38,449 bases of DNA from JBGSPQ01 sp041738505 (GTDB lineage: Bacteria > Patescibacteriota > Gracilibacteria > UBA1369), in NCBI GenBank assembly GCA_041738505.1, contig JBGSPQ010000030.1, forward strand, positions 1 through 38,449, read 5' to 3'. The notes under the pieces were generated by a model. The model was not told where the DNA came from. It did not search any database and was given only the letters and a program-made list of their open reading frames with translations. This document shows positions 15,063 to 23,883 of the stretch, piece by piece. Each line of letters opens with the position of its first letter. The first letter of the stretch is position 1. Position numbers and translations under genes: made by a program.

Positions 15063-15908
15063 TCACATAATCAACAATATAATTCCCGCAAAAATCAAAT
15101 ATGCGCTGAACCACGATAACGAGTGGCGTTTCAAAAATCGCATCAAAATCGTAATTGCCGCCAGCCCGGATAAAAATGAACTTCCTATTCCAATGGCCAG
15201 AATATCCGCGGAGGGTAACAAAAATTCCCCTTTTGTGACTTTATAAAGCGAAAGCAGGGTTGCCGCGGAAATGGCTATTGATCCCAGCAAAAAGGAAAAG
15301 CGCGCCGCCTCGGTTCTGTCCATGCCCAGTCCGATGCCCGTGGCGATAGTTGTGCCCGACCTGGAAATGCCCGGAGCCAAGGCAAAGGATTGCGCGATAC
15401 CGATTATAAGCATGGCTTTCAGCCCCAATGTTTTAAGTTTTCTTTTACTTCCGATTTTTTCGGCAATCAGAAAATATATGGCGGTAATAATCATCATCAC
15501 CGCCACCGCCGTATGAGACCGTAAATTTTCCTCCAGTAAGTCGGCGAAAAGCAGACCCGCGATAACTGCGGGGATTGTGGCTATGATAAGCCCCAATATC
15601 AGTTTTCCGTCTTTGGCTGTTTTTTCATCCTGTTTGATTGTTTGTTGTTTCCTGCGGTTTTTTGTTTGTAAAAATAATGTTTTTATTATGCGGAAAAAAG
15701 AAACCATCAAATCCCGGAAATCCTTTCGGAAAAAAATAAAAATGGAAAGCAGAGTTCCAAAATGAACAGCCACATCAAAAGCCAGCAGGTCTTCAACCGG
15801 CAGATTCATAAAACCTTCAACCAGCACCAGATGGCCGGAAGAGGAAATGGGCAGGAATTCGGTTATTCCCTGCAAAATACCCAGAATCAGCGCGTCTAAA
15901 ATATTCAT
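15063..15908 (-). CDS. uppP: undecaprenyl-diphosphate phosphatase
   Basis: UppP recycles the lipid carrier of cell-wall synthesis by removing a phosphate from undecaprenyl diphosphate. The 281-residue polytopic protein shows both family signatures, GITEFLPISSSGHLVLVEG at the N-terminus and LAPGISRSGTTIATG at about 175-190, with several hydrophobic helices. A basic Lys/Gln-rich loop at about 80-95 is longer than usual. It confers bacitracin resistance in many bacteria. The gene stands upstream (minus strand) of nothing obviously linked and diverges from the glutaredoxin gene. Confidence 0.93.
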   Translation of the reverse strand: MNILDALILGILQGITEFLPISSSGHLVLVEGFMNLPVEDLLAFDVAVHFGTLLSIFIFFRKDFRDLMVSFFRIIKTLFLQTKNRRKQQTIKQDEKTAKDGKLILGLIIATIPAVIAGLLFADLLEENLRSHTAVAVMMIITAIYFLIAEKIGSKRKLKTLGLKAMLIIGIAQSFALAPGISRSGTTIATGIGLGMDRTEAARFSFLLGSIAISAATLLSLYKVTKGEFLLPSADILAIGIGSSFLSGLAAITILMRFLKRHSLSWFSAYLIFAGIILLIM

Positions 15909-15995
15909 TATTTGATTTTGTAATTAAAAAAAGTTAATGTGACCAATCACTACAAATTTTCAAAATCAATCATACCAAAACTTAAACCTATTTCC

Positions 15996-16223
15996 ATGAT
16001 AAAACTTTTCCAGTACGAAATGTGTCCCTATTGCGAAAAAGTCCGCAGAAAACTGGCGGAGATGAACATTGAATACCAAAAAGTGGAGGTTGATCCGGCA
16101 AACAAACCCAAAGAAGTAACTTCAACCGGGGGCACCGTGCCGGTGATAGACGATAACGGAATGGTTATGAACGAATCGGCCGATATTATTGAATATCTGG
16201 AGAAAAAATACGGTGCGTCCTAG
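15996..16223 (+). CDS. glutaredoxin-like protein
   Basis: From ATG 15996 this is a 75-residue thioredoxin-fold protein with active site C10-P-Y-C13, the cis-proline segment TVPVIDDNG and the C-terminal ESADIIEYLEKKYG. It would reduce disulfides or mixed thiols in the cytoplasm. The earlier in-frame ATG at 15939 adds 19 residues not seen in the family. It ends 4 bp inside the convergent purH. Confidence 0.88.
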   Translation: MIKLFQYEMCPYCEKVRRKLAEMNIEYQKVEVDPANKPKEVTSTGGTVPVIDDNGMVMNESADIIEYLEKKYGAS

Positions 16224-17761
16224 TGCCGGAAAAACCGCACGCCCGTAAATACCATCGCCATGCCAAGTTCATCAACCCGCTTGATAACTTCTTCGTCCTT
16301 TATTGAGCCGCCCGGCTGGATCACCGCCTCTATACCGCTTTCCGCCGCCAGTTCAATCCCGTCTGCAAAAGGAAAAAACGCGTCCGAGGCCATTACAGAA
16401 CCTTTCGCTCGTTCAACGCCCGCCTTGTAACAGGCCAGATGCACGGCATCCACACGCGACATTTGCCCCGCGCCGATGCCCATCACCACTTCCCCTTTTG
16501 CCAGCACAATCGCGTTGGATTTCACGTGTTTGGTTACTTTGGTGGCAAACAGAAGACCTTTAATCTGTTCCTCGGTCGGTATTCTTTTGCTCACCACTTT
16601 CAAATCCTTGTCGGTGACCTGGTAAGTGTCAAAAGTCTGAATCAATATTCCGCCCGCGATTTTTTTGATATCGCGCCTGTCTTTATCAATTGTCAGTTCC
16701 CCTGTTTCCAACAGTCTTAAATTGGTTTTCTTGGACAAAATTTTAAGCGCGTCCGCGTCAAACGAAGGGGCGATAATGATTTCCAGAAACCATTTTTTTT
16801 CGTTGATAAAATCCGCGATGGCCTTGGAGCAGTGCCTGTTTAAGGCCAGTACCCCACCGAAAGCCGACATCGTATCAACCCCGAATGCCAGACTGCACGC
16901 CTCTTCAATGGACTCCGCGGAAGCCACTCCGCAAGGGTTATTGTGCTTGATTACGGCGGCTGAGGGCTTTTCAAACTCCTTAACCAGCTCCAACGCCGAA
17001 TCGCCGTCCACCAGGTTGTTGAAAGAAAGCTGTTTGCCCTGCAACACCTTCGCATTGGTAATATTGGCATCCTCGTTAACCGGATTTCTAAAAAAAGCGG
17101 CTTTCTGATGAGGGTTTTCACCATAGCGAAGACTGCAGACCTTTTCATAGTGCAAATCCAGCAGTTCAGGCTCTCCCACGCGCGGACGTAAATAATTTTC
17201 AATCGCCTGGTCATAAAGATACGTCCTCATAAAAGCTTTCCTGGCCAGACTTTCACGCGTTTCCAAGGTTGTGTCGCCGTTTTTCTTTATCTCTTCCAGA
17301 ACGGCGGAGTAGTCTTTGGGATTGGTAACCACTGTCACGTACGCGTAATTTTTGGCGGCGGATCTGATCATGGAAGGGCCGCCGATATCAATATTTTCAA
17401 TGATTTCCTTATGCGTGGCGCCTTCTTTTTCCACAGTTTCTTCAAATTGATACAGATTAACTACCACCAGATCAATCGGCTCAATGCCGTTTTCCTCCAT
17501 CTGTTTTATGTGATCGGGATTATCCCTTACGGCCAGAATGCCACCGTGGATTTTTGGATGAAGTGTCTTAACCCGCCCGTCCATAATTTCCGGGAATCCC
17601 GTAAAATCGGATACATCTCTTACCGGAACACCCCCCTCCCGTAATGTTTTTGCCGTTCCTCCCGTGGAAAGAATTTCCACTCCAATACCCGCAAGACCTT
17701 GGGCAAATTCAACAACTCCGGTTTTATCCGTCACGCTGATTATTGCACGTTTAATCATCAT
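16220..17761 (-). CDS. purH: bifunctional AICAR formyltransferase / IMP cyclohydrolase
   Basis: This 513-residue protein carries out the last two steps of IMP synthesis. The N-terminal methylglyoxal-synthase-like cyclohydrolase domain (about 1-195) starts KRAIISVTDKTGVVEFA and has TGGTAKTL and GRVKTLHPKIHGG. The C-terminal AICAR transformylase domain (about 200-513) has the catalytic KHNNPCGVAS (about 270) and ends AVIQPGGSIKDEEVI with VFTGVRFFRH. Both domains look complete, which matters because PurP-type enzymes for the same formylation are encoded nearby. It is followed after 2 nt upstream by yidD on the same strand (yidD precedes purH in transcription). Confidence 0.95.
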   Translation of the reverse strand: MMIKRAIISVTDKTGVVEFAQGLAGIGVEILSTGGTAKTLREGGVPVRDVSDFTGFPEIMDGRVKTLHPKIHGGILAVRDNPDHIKQMEENGIEPIDLVVVNLYQFEETVEKEGATHKEIIENIDIGGPSMIRSAAKNYAYVTVVTNPKDYSAVLEEIKKNGDTTLETRESLARKAFMRTYLYDQAIENYLRPRVGEPELLDLHYEKVCSLRYGENPHQKAAFFRNPVNEDANITNAKVLQGKQLSFNNLVDGDSALELVKEFEKPSAAVIKHNNPCGVASAESIEEACSLAFGVDTMSAFGGVLALNRHCSKAIADFINEKKWFLEIIIAPSFDADALKILSKKTNLRLLETGELTIDKDRRDIKKIAGGILIQTFDTYQVTDKDLKVVSKRIPTEEQIKGLLFATKVTKHVKSNAIVLAKGEVVMGIGAGQMSRVDAVHLACYKAGVERAKGSVMASDAFFPFADGIELAAESGIEAVIQPGGSIKDEEVIKRVDELGMAMVFTGVRFFRH

Positions 17762-17763
17762 AA

Positions 17764-18021
17764 TTATTTTAAGGGATCATAGCCCCCTTTACTGCAGGGG
17801 TTGCATCGCAGAACTCTCCAGGCGGCCATCGGAACACCTTTAACAAGGCCGTATTTTTCAATCGCTTTGTATCCGTAATCGGAACATGTCGGACTGAATT
17901 TGCAGTAACCATTCGGGAAGAAAATTTTTAAGTATCCGTGATCCGGGGATATGGTTTTCTGGTAAATCCTGATCAGATAAAGCAGGGGTTTCCGCGGCAA
18001 AGTTTTAAGTTTTTCAAGCAT
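17764..18021 (-). CDS. yidD: membrane protein insertion efficiency factor YidD
   Basis: This 85-residue protein shows the YidD pattern: an amphipathic N-terminal helix (LLYLIRIYQKTISP), then CKFSPTCSDYGYKAIEKYG and the terminal WRVLRCNPCSKGGYDP. YidD helps YidC insert membrane proteins. The usual neighbours rnpA, rpmH and yidC are not present here; instead the gene is directly upstream of purH (2 nt). Confidence 0.93.
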   Translation of the reverse strand: MLEKLKTLPRKPLLYLIRIYQKTISPDHGYLKIFFPNGYCKFSPTCSDYGYKAIEKYGLVKGVPMAAWRVLRCNPCSKGGYDPLK

Positions 18022-18090
18022 GTAAAAATCAAAACCCGGGCTAGTTTACTTATTTAGGGATCCAAAGTCAAACGGGTATAAACGCCCGCT

Positions 18091-19236
18091 CTAGTAATAG
18101 TTTGTGGGAAGCTGTTTAACGCCGTTCAAAATCACTTCAAAATGAAGATGAATACCGGTTCGGCCATACACTCTGCCTGTTCGGCCCATTCTGCCGATAA
18201 CCTCTCCCTGATCCACCACGTCGCCCACGCCGACAGTAAGATAGTCCATATGGGCGTAAAGTGTCTGAAGTCCGTTTCCGTGGTCAATAATTACATGATT
18301 ACCATAGCCTCCGCCCCAAGTGCCGGATGATGCTTTGGTGACGGTTCCCGTTCCCGCCGCCCAAATTGGAGGCATGGAAACATCGGCCAAATCAATAGCG
18401 TAGTGACCTGCATGATAACCTTGTGTAAGTTTACCTCTTGTCGGCATAATGAAAGGTTTGTCACCGGCGGGCGCCGAGTAAGAGCCTTCCAGAGACACGG
18501 CTGAACCCACCGCCACACGTGTTGAAGTCCCCACGCGAGCCGGAGTGGTGCGAACTTCCGTAACCAGAGGCTTGGCCCCCGGAACAAAAATTTCATCACC
18601 GGTGTTAACATCCGCAATCAAAATATTGTTCTGTTTTCTAATGGTTTCGGCCTCCACTTCATATTTGGTGGCGATTTTTTCAATGCTTTCACCTTGTGCC
18701 ACCTTATGGGAGACTCCGTCAACCGGAGGTATGACCAGCTTCTGGCCAATCTTCAGGCTGTTGGCGTTTGCCAGATTATTTTCCCATAGCAGAGTGGATG
18801 TCTTTAGGCTGTAATCTTCCGCGATTGTGGAAAGAGTCTCTCCGGAAGCGACGGTATGTTCAAAACGATCGGTCATATTACTTCTGTCCCCCTGGTTGGT
18901 CTGGGGATTGACCTTTGTCAGGTATCCTTCGTCATCGGCGATGATTCCATTGGCATATAGAGAAGTATCCACATAAAAAGATCCAAAGTCTCCGGCATAC
19001 ATTCCTTCCGCCGTTGTTCCCATCGGGGTGATTGAACCTATAATAAACACCACAGCCACCATGGCGCTATACCTCTTGAATAAAGTGTTGGATGCCGAAG
19101 AACTGTCAACGGCTTCCTTTCGGCATACATTCAGATAAGGTGAAATAACGCTCTTTATAGTATGGCCACTCTTTAAGGCGGATGCGCTGAATAAATTAAA
19201 ACGAGGAAGCTGTAAGTATGCGGCCCCGGCAAACAC
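18091..19236 (-). CDS. LysM and M23 peptidase-domain murein hydrolase
   Basis: This 381-residue envelope protein starts with GTG. An N-terminal basic segment precedes one transmembrane/signal-anchor helix (about 52-72). Two LysM peptidoglycan-binding repeats follow (about 125-222, HTVASGETLSTIAEDY and HKVAQGESIEKIATKY). The C-terminal M23 metallopeptidase domain (about 270-381) keeps its zinc ligands: GHYAIDLA (HxxxD) and GIHLHFEV (HxH). It likely cuts peptide crosslinks in the wall during growth or division. The reading frame upstream of the GTG stays open for about 30 codons without another standard start codon, so an unusual upstream start cannot be excluded. Confidence 0.88.
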   Translation of the reverse strand: MFAGAAYLQLPRFNLFSASALKSGHTIKSVISPYLNVCRKEAVDSSSASNTLFKRYSAMVAVVFIIGSITPMGTTAEGMYAGDFGSFYVDTSLYANGIIADDEGYLTKVNPQTNQGDRSNMTDRFEHTVASGETLSTIAEDYSLKTSTLLWENNLANANSLKIGQKLVIPPVDGVSHKVAQGESIEKIATKYEVEAETIRKQNNILIADVNTGDEIFVPGAKPLVTEVRTTPARVGTSTRVAVGSAVSLEGSYSAPAGDKPFIMPTRGKLTQGYHAGHYAIDLADVSMPPIWAAGTGTVTKASSGTWGGGYGNHVIIDHGNGLQTLYAHMDYLTVGVGDVVDQGEVIGRMGRTGRVYGRTGIHLHFEVILNGVKQLPTNYY

Positions 19237-19687
19237 CTTTTTATGGCGCTCAAGCCTTGCCGATCTGTTTACTTCTAATTGTTGGGACGTTGGAGTACTA
19301 ATACTTTTTCTAAGTAAGAAATAGAATTTGCCTCTCTTCTGTAAAAATTACACTAACCGAAAGAGGGCGTTCAAGCACTAAACATTGACCAATATGTCTT
19401 TTGTTGGGCAAATATATCCGCGTTTTGGTTAAAAAGCAATAGCAAATAGTAGCATAGGAAAGCCAAAAACGAATTAGGCAAAAGTGACCGGATAATATCA
19501 TAGTGTTTTTAGCAATAGAGCATTGACAAAAATTATAAAATTACGTGAAGGAATATATGGGGTTTGGGCCAAAAACCTCTTGCGGTTAAGCGGTGATTTT
19601 GTTAGTCTCCTCTTGCTTTCTTTCTGTTCCTATGTGACAAACGTCCTACATTGGAACTTAATTATTATCCATTAACCCATAGAAAGA
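19237..19687. other. intergenic region between divergent murein hydrolase and rpsF genes
   Basis: I see no gene in these 451 bases. TTGACA at 19523-19528 points toward rpsF but has no good -10 box at a normal distance. Promoters for both flanking transcripts, and possibly an S6 leader structure, should lie here, but I cannot place them. Confidence 0.5.
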
Positions 19688-20239
19688 ATGAGACAATACG
19701 AACTCATGGTCATCGTGGACCCCGATATCGGGACCGATGCCATCAACGCCAAGCTCGAAGAAATCAGGAAACTGATAACTTCACAAAAAGGAGAGGTGTT
19801 TTTTGAAGACCTCTGGGGCATGAAAGATCTTGCCTACAAAATCAAGAAAAAGGATCGCGGATTTTACGCCGTTCTTGATCTTAATATGGAGAGTTCCGGT
19901 TTAAATGAAATCAATACCACTCTTCAGATAGACAATGAAGTGCTTCGCCACATGGTGATTGCTCTGCCTTCGGAATACCAACCGAAAACTCTGACCGAAC
20001 TGGAAAAAGCTCAGGAAGAAAAAGACGCGGTGGCATTGGCCAAAAAAGATGAAGGCAAGCCTTCAAAGCCGGAGGCCCCCGTCCGCAGGGAGGAAAAGAA
20101 AGAGTCCAAACCGGTTGTGAAAGAGGTAAAGGAAGTTAAGGAAGCTAAGGAAGAGGAAAAGAAAGCTCCCAAAGCCACACTGGAGGATGTGGACAAGAAG
20201 CTGAGCAATCTTCTGGACAACCCGGACTTAAACTTTTAA
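19688..20239 (+). CDS. rpsF: 30S ribosomal protein S6 with charged C-terminal extension
   Basis: S6 pairs with S18 on the small-subunit platform. Residues 1-95 are a standard S6 domain (RQYELMVIVDPDIG, WGMKDLAYKIKKKDRGFY, NEVLRHMVI). Residues 100-183 form an 80-residue extension rich in Lys, Glu and Pro (EVKEVKEAKEEEKKAPK) ending DVDKKLSNLLDNPDLNF. Charged tails occur on S6 in several bacteria, but the ordered terminal motif hints at a binding role. It heads the rpsF-ssb-rpsR operon with gaps of 10 and 33 nt. Confidence 0.95.
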   Translation: MRQYELMVIVDPDIGTDAINAKLEEIRKLITSQKGEVFFEDLWGMKDLAYKIKKKDRGFYAVLDLNMESSGLNEINTTLQIDNEVLRHMVIALPSEYQPKTLTELEKAQEEKDAVALAKKDEGKPSKPEAPVRREEKKESKPVVKEVKEVKEAKEEEKKAPKATLEDVDKKLSNLLDNPDLNF

Positions 20240-20249
20240 TTAACAAGCA

Positions 20250-20648
20250 ATGAGAAGCATCAATAAAGTAATCTTAATCGGCAATCTCACCCGCGACGCG
20301 GACATCAAGCAGACCGGAAACGGCCAGGAGGTTTCCACATTCGGACTCGCCACCAACCGTCAGTGGGTTACGCAGGACAGTGAAAAACACGCTTCATCGG
20401 AATTTCACGAATGCGTTGCCTGGGGCAAGTTGGCCGAAATCTGCAGTCAGTATCTTAAAAAAGGCAAGCTCATATATATTGAGGGCTACCTTAAGACCAG
20501 AAGCTGGGACAACGATGACGGCACAAAAAAATACAAAACCGAAGTCGTGGTTAACGACATGATTATGCTGGAAAAAAGAAAAGATGCCGAAGGAGAAGAC
20601 ATGATGGCCATGGTAAGTCCCGCCGGAGATTTCGGCGATGAGCTTTAG
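20250..20648 (+). CDS. ssb: single-stranded DNA-binding protein
   Basis: This 132-residue protein has an OB-fold at about 1-108: NKVILIGNLTRDADIKQTGNG, SEFHECVAWGKLAEICSQYLKKG, YIEGYLKTRSW. The tail is short and acidic and ends DFGDEL rather than the canonical DDDIPF, so the protein-interaction tip is weakly conserved. Its place between rpsF and rpsR is the classical bacterial arrangement. Confidence 0.94.
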   Translation: MRSINKVILIGNLTRDADIKQTGNGQEVSTFGLATNRQWVTQDSEKHASSEFHECVAWGKLAEICSQYLKKGKLIYIEGYLKTRSWDNDDGTKKYKTEVVVNDMIMLEKRKDAEGEDMMAMVSPAGDFGDEL

Positions 20649-20681
20649 GCCGCCAAACATATTTATTAATCAACAATTACA

Positions 20682-20903
20682 ATGGCCAAGAACAAATACG
20701 GAAAACCCTGTCCCTTTAAGATAGAAGGAGTTACATACATTGACTACAAAAACGTCAAACTGCTCCGCAGATATATTTCACAATACGGCAAAATAGTCCC
20801 CAGATATTACACCGGGGTAAGCCTGAAGTACCAGAAGGAGCTGTCCCGTGCCATTAAAAGAGCCAGGGAAATGGCGCTTCTGCCCTACACCAGCAAGTGG
20901 TAA
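20682..20903 (+). CDS. rpsR: 30S ribosomal protein S18
   Basis: This 73-residue protein has the S18 landmarks: CPF near the N-terminus, IDYKNVKLLRRYISQYGKI, and the C-terminal KYQKELSRAIKRAREMALLPYTSK. It binds S6 on the ribosome. It is followed by purL after 21 nt, probably in the same transcript. Confidence 0.96.
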   Translation: MAKNKYGKPCPFKIEGVTYIDYKNVKLLRRYISQYGKIVPRYYTGVSLKYQKELSRAIKRAREMALLPYTSKW

Positions 20904-20924
20904 AATTTTAACAGCCCTTTCACA

Positions 20925-23285
20925 ATGAAATATCTACCTGAGTTCTCAAAACTAAAAGATCAGGAGCTTAAGCAGTTGCTAAGACGACATAATATCGGGC
21001 TGACAGTTTCGGAGGCCCGTGAAATTGAAAAACTGCTGGGCCGCACTCCCACACTTACGGAAGCCATCCTTTGGGGTATCCAGGGTTCGGAGCATTGTTC
21101 GTATAAAAGCAGCCGCAGATATTTAAAAGACCTGCCCACCGAGGGACCCAACGTGATTTTGGGGCCGGGTGAGGACAGCGGTATTGTTGAAATCGCCAAA
21201 GTGAAAGGGGACAGATATGGAATAATCGTAAGCCACGAAAGCCACAACCATCCTTCGCAGATTGTTCCCTACGAAGGGGCGGCCACCGGAGTGGGAGGTT
21301 GCGTGCGCGATGTGATTTGCATGGGGGGAAGAGTGATCGGATCGCTTGATCCGCTCCGTTTTGGCAACATTGACAAGAACGAGTCCAGACAAATCGCCGA
21401 AGGGGTGGTTTCGGGAATCGGCGGATACGGAAATCCCATCGGGGTTCCGAACCTGGGAGGAGATGTGTATTTTAACGACGGCTACAACGACAACTGCCTT
21501 GTTAACGTGGTTGCCGTGGGCATGATAAAAGAATCGGACATCATTCATTCATACGTTCCCCCGCATGCCGCCAAGGAAAAATGGGACATTGTGATAGTGG
21601 GCAAACCCACAGACAACAGCGGAATGGGAGGCGCGGCTTTTGCTTCGGTAAAACTGGAGGAGGCCGAAAAAGAAAAGAACAAGGGCGCCGTACAGGAGCC
21701 CAATCCTTTTTTGAAGAGACATTTAATGGCTTCAACATACGATCTTTTTAAGATAATAAAAAAGAAGGGGCTGATCAAAAAAGTGAGTTTTAAGGATATG
21801 GGCGCCGGCGGAATAACCTGCTCCACGGTTGAGCAGGTGGCCAAAAGAGGGCTTGGCGCGAAGATAGATCTGGGAAAAGTAAATGTGGCGATAGAAGATT
21901 TGCCGCCGCAGGTGGTGGGATGCGCGGAAACGCAGGAAAGATTTACCTGGATGTGCCATCCGTCTCTTACGCAGATGATTCTGGATCATTACAATAAAAA
22001 ATGGGATCTTCCCATGGTGGCGGACAACGCCGGGGCTTTTGTGATAGGCAAAGTTGTTGATGGGAATTACACCCTTGAATACCGTGGAGAGGTTTATGTG
22101 GATGCCTGCTCGCGCGATATTACCGAATCCCTTTTATACGACCGCAAGTTTAAAGCGGCATCCGGAAAACATGTTGAACCAATGCTTGCCGAGCCGGCCG
22201 ACTACAACAAAGTTCTATTAAATCTGCTTTCTTCCGAAAACATCGCCAGCAGAAAACCCGTTTATGAAAGATACGATAAACAGGTGCAGGGTTTTACCGT
22301 GCTGGAAGCCGGCGAGGCCGATGCGGGCGTGATCGCGCCTTTGATTGACGAAAAAGTTCCGGCCAATATTAAAAGAATCGGTGCGGCTTTTTCCACCGAT
22401 CAGAACCCCAGATACGCGCAGATAGACCCCTATCACGGGGCCGTGAACGCGGTGGTGGAATCAATGAGAAACGTGGCCGCGGTGGGTGCGTATCCGCAGG
22501 CGGTGACGGACTGTCTGAACTACGGCAATCCCGAAAAAGAGGAGCAGATGTGGCAGTTGAAAGAGGGAATACGTGGAGTTGCCGCCGCCTGCACGGGCAT
22601 CACTTTAAAAAATCATCCCAAATCCCCGACACCCGTAATCTCCGGTAACGTCAGTCTGTACAACGAAGGCAAGGGCGGACAAATTCCTCCTTCGGCGATT
22701 ATCTGCTGTATCGGAAAAATTGACGATTACGGTTTGGCCGTGACCATGAAATTCAAGGGGGCCGGAAATACGATTTATCTTCTTGGAGAACGTAAAAACG
22801 AACTGGGGGGATCCGAATACTATCGTCTGCACAAGAAACTTGGGGCCAATGTGCCTAAAGTTGATTTGAAAGAGGCAAAAAACGAAATCTACACCATGGT
22901 GGACGCCGTGGCGGAAAAATGCGTGCTAGCCGCGCATGATATCAGTGAGGGGGGGATTGCGGTGACGTTGGCGGAAATGGCCATGGGCGGCCGCGGGGAC
23001 GGGCAAATCGGCGCGGAAATCAACCTTACGGAGGTTCCGTCAAAAAACTTAAGAAACGACATCAAATTATTTTCCGAAACCGGTGGCTTTGTGGTGGAGG
23101 TCTCATCCAAAAAATCGGCTAAATTCAAGGAGATTTGCGCAAAGTACGGGGTAACACCCTACGAAATTGGAAAAACGACTGATAAATCGTTGCTGAATTT
23201 TAAGGACGGGAACAGGGAAATTGTCAGTCTGCCGCTAAAAAAAGCGGCCGAAAGCTGGCTAAACGGACTGCGGGACAAACTGTAA
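20925..23285 (+). CDS. purL: phosphoribosylformylglycinamidine synthase subunit PurL
   Basis: This small-type PurL has 786 residues, somewhat longer than the usual 730-750. It converts FGAR to FGAM with ATP and ammonia delivered by PurQ, with PurS as bridge; neither partner is in the window. Visible signatures are EHCSYKSSRRYL, VSHESHNHPSQIVPYEGAATG with GGCVRDVICMG, KDMGAGGITCSTVEQ, and in the second half DQNPRYAQIDPYHGAVNAV, SGNVSLYNE and LAAHDISEGGIAVTLAEMA. The two tandem AIRS-like halves are both complete. Being directly behind rpsR couples purine synthesis to ribosomal protein expression. Confidence 0.94.
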   Translation: MKYLPEFSKLKDQELKQLLRRHNIGLTVSEAREIEKLLGRTPTLTEAILWGIQGSEHCSYKSSRRYLKDLPTEGPNVILGPGEDSGIVEIAKVKGDRYGIIVSHESHNHPSQIVPYEGAATGVGGCVRDVICMGGRVIGSLDPLRFGNIDKNESRQIAEGVVSGIGGYGNPIGVPNLGGDVYFNDGYNDNCLVNVVAVGMIKESDIIHSYVPPHAAKEKWDIVIVGKPTDNSGMGGAAFASVKLEEAEKEKNKGAVQEPNPFLKRHLMASTYDLFKIIKKKGLIKKVSFKDMGAGGITCSTVEQVAKRGLGAKIDLGKVNVAIEDLPPQVVGCAETQERFTWMCHPSLTQMILDHYNKKWDLPMVADNAGAFVIGKVVDGNYTLEYRGEVYVDACSRDITESLLYDRKFKAASGKHVEPMLAEPADYNKVLLNLLSSENIASRKPVYERYDKQVQGFTVLEAGEADAGVIAPLIDEKVPANIKRIGAAFSTDQNPRYAQIDPYHGAVNAVVESMRNVAAVGAYPQAVTDCLNYGNPEKEEQMWQLKEGIRGVAAACTGITLKNHPKSPTPVISGNVSLYNEGKGGQIPPSAIICCIGKIDDYGLAVTMKFKGAGNTIYLLGERKNELGGSEYYRLHKKLGANVPKVDLKEAKNEIYTMVDAVAEKCVLAAHDISEGGIAVTLAEMAMGGRGDGQIGAEINLTEVPSKNLRNDIKLFSETGGFVVEVSSKKSAKFKEICAKYGVTPYEIGKTTDKSLLNFKDGNREIVSLPLKKAAESWLNGLRDKL

Positions 23286-23366
23286 TCCGGCACATCCAAA
23301 CAGATGCGGGCGCTTTTATTGAAAAAAAAGCGTTTTTCTGCTAAAATACAAAGATTAAACAAAAAA

Positions 23367-23879
23367 ATGAAAAACCAAAAAGAACCGCAAACAAAAAAGA
23401 ACATCGGGAAATCATCACAGGTATTGATGGAATGGGAGGCCCCCGAATACATCCAGCACGAAAAAAGCCGCAAATGGTATCTGACGGCCGCGGGCATTGC
23501 GCTGGGCTTTGTGGTCGCCGGTATTCTGACCGATAATCTTACAATGGCTCTGGCCATTCTTGTTTTCGCGGGGGTTTACTATTACATGCAAATCAGCCAG
23601 GTTCCCCGCAGAATCAAAATAAAAATAACCGGAATGGGAATCTATGCGGGCGATATGTTTTTTGCTTTCGGCAGAATTGGCGCCTTCTGGATTATTAGCG
23701 AGCCGGGGATTAAAACGCTCAATCTGCACATAATCAACAGATACCACTCCGATATCGTAATTCAGTTTGATGGACAGGATCCCGGTCCCGTAAGAGACCT
23801 GTTGATCGGCAGAATTCCCGAATGGGAGGGGAAAGTGGAATCATTTTCGGATGTCATCTTAAGAATGCTTAAATTTTAA
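23367..23879 (+). CDS. uncharacterised two-helix membrane protein
   Basis: From ATG 23367 this is a 170-residue protein. A Lys-rich N-terminus and the motif MEWEAPEYIQHEKSRKWYL precede two adjacent transmembrane helices (about 40-60 and 62-80). A cytoplasmic C-terminal domain follows, with PRRIKIKITGMGIYAGD, aromatic FFAFGRIGAFWII and ending FSDVILRMLKF. The layout resembles small membrane proteins that precede secretion-type loci in CPR genomes, but I cannot name it. A further in-frame start at 23304 would add 21 basic residues. It is followed after 4 nt by the next gene, so it probably opens the large operon. Confidence 0.75.
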   Translation: MKNQKEPQTKKNIGKSSQVLMEWEAPEYIQHEKSRKWYLTAAGIALGFVVAGILTDNLTMALAILVFAGVYYYMQISQVPRRIKIKITGMGIYAGDMFFAFGRIGAFWIISEPGIKTLNLHIINRYHSDIVIQFDGQDPGPVRDLLIGRIPEWEGKVESFSDVILRMLKF

Positions 23880-23883
23880 AAAA

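Noticed and set aside
19310..19501. A 63-codon minus-strand ORF upstream of the murein hydrolase gene
   Set aside because: No initiation signals and no recognisable features; the region is probably regulatory.
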